Source: Rhizoclosmatium globosum (taxonomy: Eukaryota; Chytridiomycota; Chytridiomycetes; Chytridiales; Chytriomycetaceae). From it: a stretch of 64,000 bases of DNA. A program made the position numbers and the translations under genes. Shown in pieces: positions 54,077-61,745 of the stretch (position 1 is the stretch's first letter; every line of letters starts with the position of its first letter). Under the pieces are notes generated by a model. It worked only from the letters and a program-made list of their open reading frames with translations, had not been told where the DNA came from and did not search any database. The DNA lies in assembly GCA_002104985.1 (NCBI GenBank), contig MCGO01000021.1, forward strand, positions 124,001-188,000, in the 5' to 3' direction.

Positions 54077-56428
54077 TCAACAATGATCTAACTCTTTTTC
54101 GGAGGCTTCCCCTCGAAGGACACGAAGGTACTGCATACCGGCACTACGACGGTGTTTGATGAAAACAACTTTCACCAAAGCTTTCGTACCAATATCTGAA
54201 TCGTTCTCGGCTCCGGCAATGTGATTGCAATCGATTGTACCTTCAGAGTACATTTCCTGAACTTTCCAATAACGTCGATGCATCCACTTCGTCGCTCCAG
54301 TCTTTCTATTCTCACGAACACGATTGACGAACGCGTCGTTATCACTGAACATTGCCAAAGGCATTATAACGTCAAGTTTCAGATCTTCACATAGATTCAA
54401 GATAAACGGAGCCTCAAGCGCACCTTCGTAGAAAGCGACGTGTTCGGCAGCGGTCTGATCGGCAGTACATAACTTCTGCTTATTAGATCGCCACGAGATC
54501 GCGGATTTCCCCATAAACTTGAAAATCCACCCGGTTTGAGCTTTACCACTTTCACTATCAGGTTCGGAAGCATCGGTCAACCCAATGAAGTAAATTTTCT
54601 TGGGAACTGGAACTGGTGCACGATAGTAAACTAATCCCAGGTCGTGAGTATGCTTCAAGTATCGTAAAACGCGCTTTGCGCCGTTCCAATGACGCATTGT
54701 GGGTTTGTTGAGACCGCGAGCCCACAAACTTACAGCTAACGAGATATCCAAGCGAGCAATACCACATGGATACATAAGACTACCAATTAAAGAACTGTAA
54801 TCGTAGTTTGCCGCGTCGAGAAGATCTTCATCTTCGTGTTTAATGGTGAAATCAGCTCCGACCTCGATTGGAGTTGCATTTCCATTACAGCGATCCATCT
54901 TGAAGCGGCTCAAAATACGCTGTACATATTTTGACTGATGGAGTAAAACATAACTTTTGTCAGAAGCGTAATCGAGTTCAAGACCAAGATGATATTCGCA
55001 ACGTCCTTGGTATACGATGTCAACTTTTGCTTTCAGAGATTCGATTATTGATTCAATAATAGATTCGTGACAGCAGATCAGAATATCGTCGACATAGAAT
55101 GCTATCCAAATTGAGAATCCGTCAACGTGCTTCTCAAATAAACAGGGATCAGTATAACACATTGCGTAACCCAGGGACTTCAAGATTTCGCAAAGCTTGT
55201 TATACCACAGTAACCCCGCTTGTTTCAAGCCGTACAAGCCTTTCAAAAGCTTCCAAATCACGTTCTTCTTTGGGTAACATTTCGGTGGTCTTACATATAC
55301 GTCGACATCGAGAACTCCATTGAGATAAGCCCCAATAGCGTCAGCCAAGAATAAACCGAGACCCAACCATGTACTGATCGCAATCAAGAAGCGTAAAGTT
55401 GTTGTTTTGATGACAGGAGAGTATGTGTCAACAAAGTTTACACCGTACTTCTGATAATCACCACGAGCAACAATTCGGCACTTATACTTCAAGACTTTCT
55501 CCGGCAGAAGTTCCTTGTGGTTCTTCACTGCGTACACTTCCATGGTAGGAATAATCTCAGCTCCATCTGGTACGTCGGACTCAGGAATCTCCAGGAAAGT
55601 TTTGTGATTTTCCAGATTCTGAATTTCGGCTTCTTCGGCTGCTAACCATTCCTTGATGTTCCCAGTCTTGTAGATATCTCCATGACGTAATGGGATGATT
55701 CCATCCCAATCTAGACCGACAACTTTGCTGTTTGGAGCCTCTGTGGTCGCGTTCATTGAATATACAAGAGTAGCAGGGAGCTGGAATATTGGCATACAGC
55801 ATTGCGATTGGGTCAGCATTGCACAGTAACCCACGGTTTCGGCATCGTCATCATAATCTGATGAAGAATCGTTATCACTTTCGGCGCTATCGTCCGCAAC
55901 GTCAACCTTTGACCGCTTCTGTCTCTCGGAACGCGTTATTCGTCGGGTTGTATCAATACTTTGCGGCTTACTGGTGACTACTTCCTCCCCCTGAACTTCA
56001 GGAGCTAACGCTGTTGGAGAAACTTCCAGTAGACTTCGTTTGCGCAGGCTAATGGCTTCTGACAAGGACGAATCAAGATCAGAATCAAATAGCTTTCGTT
56101 CGTCTGCAGACATACTTTCTTGAGCGTCCTCCGGAAACTCAAAAACTCGAACTCTTTCCGCAGTGGCATTCTCTGCGGGAGACATAGGAAAGACATCCTC
56201 GTAAAACGTACAGTCCTGGAAGCGGTGATAAGAAAGCCTTCCAGACTGGTCGATGCATCGTATAATCGAAGGTGAGTGTTGTCCAACGTAAATCTTTGTA
56301 GCTACACTCGTTGACAACTCGCCTTTTGTGCCTTTCTTGTAGATTGGCACCAACGTTTTGCAACCATAAACACGATAGTGCTGAATTTCGGGTAGCAAGC
56401 TGAAGTGATGTGAGTGAATTTCAGACAC
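54077..56428 (-). CDS. Element A reverse transcriptase / RNase H region
   Basis: Open frame of 783 codons without a true start; it follows the integrase part in the same frame after a TAA at 56441. It contains the integrase C-terminal part (YRVYGCKTLVPI), an acidic linker, the RT palm (KCRIVARGDYQKYG; DAIGAYLNGVLDVDVYV; LYGLKQAGLLWYNKL; the catalytic FYVDDILIC) and a copia RNase H (GLTDASEPDSESGKAQTGW; SDNDAFVNRV; KWMHRRYWKVQE). Divergent from element B at the protein level, so a different family. No break within this segment. Confidence 0.88.
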   Translation of the reverse strand: MSEIHSHHFSLLPEIQHYRVYGCKTLVPIYKKGTKGELSTSVATKIYVGQHSPSIIRCIDQSGRLSYHRFQDCTFYEDVFPMSPAENATAERVRVFEFPEDAQESMSADERKLFDSDLDSSLSEAISLRKRSLLEVSPTALAPEVQGEEVVTSKPQSIDTTRRITRSERQKRSKVDVADDSAESDNDSSSDYDDDAETVGYCAMLTQSQCCMPIFQLPATLVYSMNATTEAPNSKVVGLDWDGIIPLRHGDIYKTGNIKEWLAAEEAEIQNLENHKTFLEIPESDVPDGAEIIPTMEVYAVKNHKELLPEKVLKYKCRIVARGDYQKYGVNFVDTYSPVIKTTTLRFLIAISTWLGLGLFLADAIGAYLNGVLDVDVYVRPPKCYPKKNVIWKLLKGLYGLKQAGLLWYNKLCEILKSLGYAMCYTDPCLFEKHVDGFSIWIAFYVDDILICCHESIIESIIESLKAKVDIVYQGRCEYHLGLELDYASDKSYVLLHQSKYVQRILSRFKMDRCNGNATPIEVGADFTIKHEDEDLLDAANYDYSSLIGSLMYPCGIARLDISLAVSLWARGLNKPTMRHWNGAKRVLRYLKHTHDLGLVYYRAPVPVPKKIYFIGLTDASEPDSESGKAQTGWIFKFMGKSAISWRSNKQKLCTADQTAAEHVAFYEGALEAPFILNLCEDLKLDVIMPLAMFSDNDAFVNRVRENRKTGATKWMHRRYWKVQEMYSEGTIDCNHIAGAENDSDIGTKALVKVVFIKHRRSAGMQYLRVLRGEASEKELDHC

Positions 56429-56440
56429 ATACTTTTCGTT

Positions 56441-56854
56441 TTACCTGAAGTAACGTCTGAATGGAGACTCCAAGTTGTTGTGAGCCTGAGGCCACAAGTT
56501 GCGTAAGTCGTTTGCTGTAATTACTGTGTATCCCCACGGTTCTTGAGGGAATTCTGCTTGGATGTGAATGGTGCGGGAAATCGATTTCACATGTCCAATC
56601 GTACGTTCAGCAACGGCGTCCATATGTGGATAATCAACCACAATGGTTTCTACGGTGATTCCTCGCGCTTCGCAGATACTTTGAAAGCGCGCACACGAGG
56701 CTATTTCTCCATTGTCAATTCGAATAATTCGAAGTGGCCTTTGTGTCGTATTTTCAACTAGTGCCATTACTACATAAAATTCAGCGAGAGCGTGAGATTT
56801 CCTTTGTAGTAAGCGTAGGAAGGAGTAACGAGAGAAATCGTCAACAATGATCAT
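56441..56854 (-). pseudogene. Element A integrase core, 3' fragment
   Basis: Continues the integrase from the far side of the solo LTR: MIIVDDFSRYSFLRLL, then RIDNGE (second catalytic Asp region), HMDAVAERTIGHVKS with the third catalytic acid position, and a stop (TAA) after ESPFRRYFR. The first half of the domain is at 57158 and above. Confidence 0.8.
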
Positions 56855-57152
56855 TGTTAGGACGGGCGACTTGTGTGGCAGGCACTGGAAGTGTTTGTTG
56901 TGAAAAAGCGAAGAACGGGATCACGTGTGCAATCCACGGACGGACGGGAGTGGTCGGAAGCGGAGTTCCGTTCAGTCCCGGTCCGGAATCTCCACGCAAC
57001 CCCGACACGCTCACCTTGATGTCGCTTATCACACTTCCAACTACGTACCTCCTGCTTGGGTAAGTTAGTCGGTTCTGTAGTGGAATGGTGAGGGAGTGGG
57101 TGCGGACTAACCTGTCGACAGATCACTCGGAGAAAACTTCTCCGTCGTAACA
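56855..57152 (-). mobile_element. Solo LTR of the element B family, 298 bp, with 5-bp target duplication
   Basis: Begins TGTTACGACGG and ends CGTCCTAACA on the minus strand (TG...CA). It is flanked on the plus strand by ATCAT at 56850-56854 and ATCAT at 57153-57157. Taking it out together with one ATCAT rejoins the integrase reading frame exactly. It differs from the LTR at 58307-58604 at only a few positions over the same length. Confidence 0.95.
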
Positions 57153-57157
57153 ATCAT

Positions 57158-57889
57158 GAAGTAGTAGTACATCTGACCGTTGTAATAAAAGCCTTGTTTG
57201 AACTTCCCAGAGACATCAACGTGCAACATTTCTCCTGGACCAACTGTCTTTATCGCAACCCAACGGACTTCGGAGCCAACTTTTGCTCGTTTAAACTTTC
57301 CTCCAACACATGCGTCACAGCGATGAATACTTTCAATGAGATGCTTCTTAAAGACGTCAGAATTTATCGAATCAGAATAGATTAACTTTCTCAAGTATTT
57401 AGCGTTCAGGTGACCAAACCGTTGGTGAAGAAGGCTGGAATCAACTTGGGTTTCACCCATATTTGCAAATACACGTCTTACAACAGTGAACTCAATTACT
57501 TTGAGACCGTTTGGAGCCATCTTTGCAAGGAACAGATCTTTCTGTGTCTTGGAATCAAAGAACGTGGCACCTTGCAAATCGCATTGATATTTCCAGTTTG
57601 GGTTGTTTGCGAGAATATCTGTATCAGAGAACAAGGTATGACGAGTGTTCTCTGCGTAGATTGCGTCAGGGATTGTGATGATTATTCCACTTATGTCAAA
57701 GTGAACACAACCTTGTCGTGTTGCTTTCATGGACGAGCCAATCTCGGCTGTTCCTACTTCAATATCAACCTCAGTAAAGTATTCAAACCAATTGGAATCG
57801 GAGATGATCGTTTTGGTACATCCTGGATCAAGATAACCAGAGAACATTCGGTTCGTTTTAGATGAAAATTCAAAGATATGAAATTCCAA
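57158..57889 (-). pseudogene. Element A protease and GAG-pre-integrase / integrase 5' fragment
   Basis: The aspartic-protease motif reads LDPGCTKTI, with Pro where DSG is usual. Then comes the GAG-pre-integrase zinc-binding pattern (LLHQRFGHLNAKYLRKL with HRCDACVGGKFKRAK) and the first integrase strand (GEMLHVDVSGKF). The frame runs into the solo LTR after YYYFMI. Confidence 0.8.
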
Positions 57890-57941
57890 ATATAGAGGAC
57901 GTTAACGACTTTTATTTCGAATACACTCTTACAAACACTTT

Positions 57942-58306
57942 TCAACCTGTTAATAAACCGTTCACGGGAGTCCAACCAATGTGGTTGGGCTTGTTATTCT
58001 GGTTTATTATTGCGGCTCCAGCGACTGGAGTTACTGGTTGATTGGGTTGGGTACCGTGTCTTGGTCCATTTCCACGTTTGTTTCTTCTCTTGTTTGGACA
58101 GTTGTTGTGTTTGTGGTCCTCAGACCCGCACGTCCAACAAGAATTGCAGCTGTATTTCGAATCGTGATGGCCTTTGCATCTGTCACACTTCCTGGTCCCG
58201 TACTTCTTGGGAGCAGTTGGTGTATTTGGTGATCCGTTGTCGCCCATTGTGCGTTTGTTACGATCACCCGTGACTGTTACGAGAGCTGCAGGTTTCTCCG
58301 GTGCGT
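57942..58306 (-). pseudogene. Element A gag 3' part with two zinc knuckles
   Basis: Two Cys/His knuckles: CDRCKGHHDSKYSC and CWTCGSEDHKHNNC, both near the CCHC spacing, then a basic stretch (NKRRNKRGNGPRHG) and a stop (TGA) after NGLLTG. The upstream end is the junction with the LTR of element B; the few residues beyond 58306 in this frame are LTR sequence. Confidence 0.8.
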
Positions 58307-58604
58307 TGTTAGGACGGGCGACTTGTGTGGCAGGCACTGGAAGTGTTTTTTGTGAAAAAGCGAAGAACCGGGATCACGTGTGCGATCCACGGACGGACGG
58401 GAGTGGTCGGAAGCGGATTCCGTTCAGTCCCGGTCCGGAATCTCCACGCAACCCCGTCACGCTCACCTTGACGTCGCTTATCACACTTCCAACTACGTAC
58501 CTCCTGCTTGGGTAAGTTAGTCGGTTCTGTAGTGGAATGGTGAGGGAGTGGGTGCGGACTAACCTGTCGACAGATCACTCGGAGAAGACTTCTCCGTCGT
58601 AACA
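58307..58604 (-). mobile_element. 3' LTR of copia element B, 298 bp
   Basis: Same ends (TG...CA) and length as the solo LTR. It sits at the outer end of element B, with a polypurine tract immediately inside (58605-58610) and element A gag immediately outside. The plus-strand flank TGCGT (58302-58306) should be the 5-bp target duplication; the matching copy is outside the window. Confidence 0.93.
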
Positions 58605-58618
58605 CCCCCCTGTGACGA
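58605..58618 (-). promoter_or_regulatory. Polypurine tract adjacent to the element B LTR
   Basis: On the minus strand TCGTCACAGGGGGG ends exactly at the LTR start, the position of the plus-strand priming site. The same 14-mer occurs again at 58717-58730, and both recur in each tandem unit. Confidence 0.85.
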
Positions 58619-58833
58619 CAGGGTAGGTTGCAGTCACGTGTGAAGTGATAAGAGTGTCGGACTAGATTGAGTGCGTATAATAAGCCCAGAGGTGCCGGCA
58701 CGCGCGTGATACGCGTCCCCCCTGTGACGAGACTATACTGGAGACACAGAAGCTTTTTACAAGCATAAGGCTAAACATTTAATTCACCAGAATAGAGTGC
58801 GAGCTTGAAGAATTGAACTTCATAAATGTTTAT

Positions 58834-59940
58834 TTAATCACTAAACCTTGTGTATCTGACTCTAAGTGCTTTAAACTTATAATCAGGGTCAACATCAGAT
58901 AACTTACACATTCCCATCATACCACATAACCTGTAGTGTTGGGGAGCAGGCAGAGCCTTAGTAAGTACATCAGCAACCATCAACTCAGTGGGGCAGTAAA
59001 CCAGAGAAACATTGCTGTTTTCAATATGTTCACGTACAAAATGAGCCTTGACCTCCATGTGTTTAACACGGGCATGGTTGATGGGGTTGGATGCAATAGC
59101 AATTGTAGACTGATTGTCTTGATCAATTACTGTAGAACCAGGCAACTTGAAACCAAGTTCTTGCAAGAATAGACGCATCCAAAGGGCTTCTTTAACTGCT
59201 TCAACGAGGGCATAGAGCTCGGATTCAGTAGAAGACAAAGCAGTAGTTGACTGCTTCTTGGAGTACCAGGCAACTGGACCTCCGAAAGCCATCATCACAT
59301 ATGCAGAGCGAGACTTACGATCAGTCTCTTGTGCAAAACTTGAATCAGCAGCAGCATGTGGAGCCAATCCTTCTGGCAGTTCCATATCAAGTGGTCGGTC
59401 AGTCCTTACTCGAGACTCTTCAGAAGAGTAGACAGTGAGGTCACCAGAAGCACTTGCCTTGAAAAGAATTCCCCAATCATAAGTTCTACGAAGATAGCGT
59501 AAAACTCGAATCAGCGCATCATAATCATGCTGAGTGGTGGAGGAACGTTGAAACTGAGCCAGAGTGTTCACAGCGCATATGAGGTCTGGTCTGGTCATAC
59601 AACTCAAATAAATCAACTTGGCAATAATTGAACAGTATTTGCGTTGTCCTTCTGCAGAAACGGGAGGGCTACTTGGGTCATGATTCCAAGTGGTGGCCAT
59701 TGGGGTATCGGCCCAATTGTTGGAGTCCAGATCCCAAATATCATATTCTTTCAGCAGAGCATGAGCATATTGAGGTTGTCCTATCCATATTCCCGCTTTG
59801 GTGCGTTCAACTTGGATCTTGAGAATCCATTTGGCTTGGCCAAGGTCAGAAATCTCAAACTCAGACTTAATAAGCTCCTTGATTTGGTCAATCACATCTC
59901 CACGCAACCCCGTCACGCTCACCTTGACGTCGCTTATCAC
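58834..59940 (-). pseudogene. Chimeric LTR-RT/RNase H frame, tandem copy 1
   Basis: 368 codons. The first 15 (MISDVKVSVTGLRGD) come from LTR sequence; from VIDQIKELIKSEFEI on it is the C-terminal part of element B pol, including the RNase H landmarks ESELYALVEAVKEAL and VADVLTKALP. It lacks the RT catalytic YVDD. The fusion is created by the tandem junction at 59895/59896. Confidence 0.85.
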
Positions 59941-60289
59941 ACTTCCAACTACGTACCTCCTGCTTGGGTAAGTTAGTCGGTTCTGTAGTGGAATGGTGAG
60001 GGAGTGGGTGCGGACTAACCTGTCGACAGATCACTCGGAGAAGACTTCTCCGTCGTAACACCCCCCTGTGACGACAGGGTAGGTTGCAGTCACGTGTGAA
60101 GTGATAAGAGTGTCGGACTAGATTGAGTGCGTATAATAAGCCCAGAGGTGCCGGCACGCGCGTGATACGCGTCCCCCCTGTGACGAGACTATACTGGAGA
60201 CACAGAAGCTTTTTACAAGCATAAGGCTAAACATTTAATTCACCAGAATAGAGTGCGAGCTTGAAGAATTGAACTTCATAAATGTTTAT

Positions 60290-61396
60290 TTAATCACTAA
60301 ACCTTGTGTATCTGACTCTAAGTGCTTTAAACTTATAATCAGGGTCAACATCAGATAACTTACACATTCCCATCATACCACATAACCTGTAGTGTTGGGG
60401 AGCAGGCAGAGCCTTAGTAAGTACATCAGCAACCATCAACTCAGTGGGGCAGTAAACCAGAGAAACATTGCTGTTTTCAATATGTTCACGTACAAAATGA
60501 GCCTTGACCTCCATGTGTTTAACACGGGCATGGTTGATGGGGTTGGATGCAATAGCAATTGTAGACTGATTGTCTTGATCAATTACTGTAGAACCAGGCA
60601 ACTTGAAACCAAGTTCTTGCAAGAATAGACGCATCCAAAGGGCTTCTTTAACTGCTTCAACGAGGGCATAGAGCTCGGATTCAGTAGAAGACAAAGCAGT
60701 AGTTGACTGCTTCTTGGAGTACCAGGCAACTGGACCTCCGAAAGCCATCATCACATATGCAGAGCGAGACTTACGATCAGTCTCTTGTGCAAAACTTGAA
60801 TCAGCAGCAGCATGTGGAGCCAATCCTTCTGGCAGTTCCATATCAAGTGGTCGGTCAGTCCTTACTCGAGACTCTTCAGAAGAGTAGACAGTGAGGTCAC
60901 CAGAAGCACTTGCCTTGAAAAGAATTCCCCAATCATAAGTTCTACGAAGATAGCGTAAAACTCGAATCAGCGCATCATAATCATGCTGAGTGGTGGAGGA
61001 ACGTTGAAACTGAGCCAGAGTGTTCACAGCGCATATGAGGTCTGGTCTGGTCATACAACTCAAATAAATCAACTTGGCAATAATTGAACAGTATTTGCGT
61101 TGTCCTTCTGCAGAAACGGGAGGGCTACTTGGGTCATGATTCCAAGTGGTGGCCATTGGGGTATCGGCCCAATTGTTGGAGTCCAGATCCCAAATATCAT
61201 ATTCTTTCAGCAGAGCATGAGCATATTGAGGTTGTCCTATCCATATTCCCGCTTTGGTGCGTTCAACTTGGATCTTGAGAATCCATTTGGCTTGGCCAAG
61301 GTCAGAAATCTCAAACTCAGACTTAATAAGCTCCTTGATTTGGTCAATCACATCTCCACGCAACCCCGTCACGCTCACCTTGACGTCGCTTATCAC
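60290..61396 (-). pseudogene. Chimeric LTR-RT/RNase H frame, tandem copy 2
   Basis: Same as copy 1, identical over all 368 codons, created by the junction at 61351/61352. Confidence 0.85.
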
Positions 61397-61745
61397 ACTT
61401 CCAACTACGTACCTCCTGCTTGGGTAAGTTAGTCGGTTCTGTAGTGGAATGGTGAGGGAGTGGGTGCGGACTAACCTGTCGACAGATCACTCGGAGAAGA
61501 CTTCTCCGTCGTAACACCCCCCTGTGACGACAGGGTAGGTTGCAGTCACGTGTGAAGTGATAAGAGTGTCGGACTAGATTGAGTGCGTATAATAAGCCCA
61601 GAGGTGCCGGCACGCGCGTGATACGCGTCCCCCCTGTGACGAGACTATACTGGAGACACAGAAGCTTTTTACAAGCATAAGGCTAAACATTTAATTCACC
61701 AGAATAGAGTGCGAGCTTGAAGAATTGAACTTCATAAATGTTTAT

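Larger units (their letters stand above)
53794..58306 (-). mobile_element. Ty1/copia retrotransposon A, old and interrupted
   Basis: Order on the minus strand: gag zinc knuckles (58306-57942), protease and GAG-pre-integrase (57889-57158), a solo LTR inserted in the integrase (57152-56855), the rest of integrase (56854-56441), RT and RNase H (56428-54077), polypurine tract and putative 3' LTR. The order protease-integrase-RT-RNase H is that of Pseudoviridae/copia. The 5' part of gag is cut off by element B at 58307. An in-frame stop lies between integrase and RT, and the gag and protease frames are separated by a stop, so it is probably inactive. Confidence 0.9.

Noticed and set aside
58309..61613. 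Repeated small frames beginning MPAPLGLLYALNL
   Set aside because: Readings through the LTR and polypurine region that recur only because the block is triplicated; no protein features.
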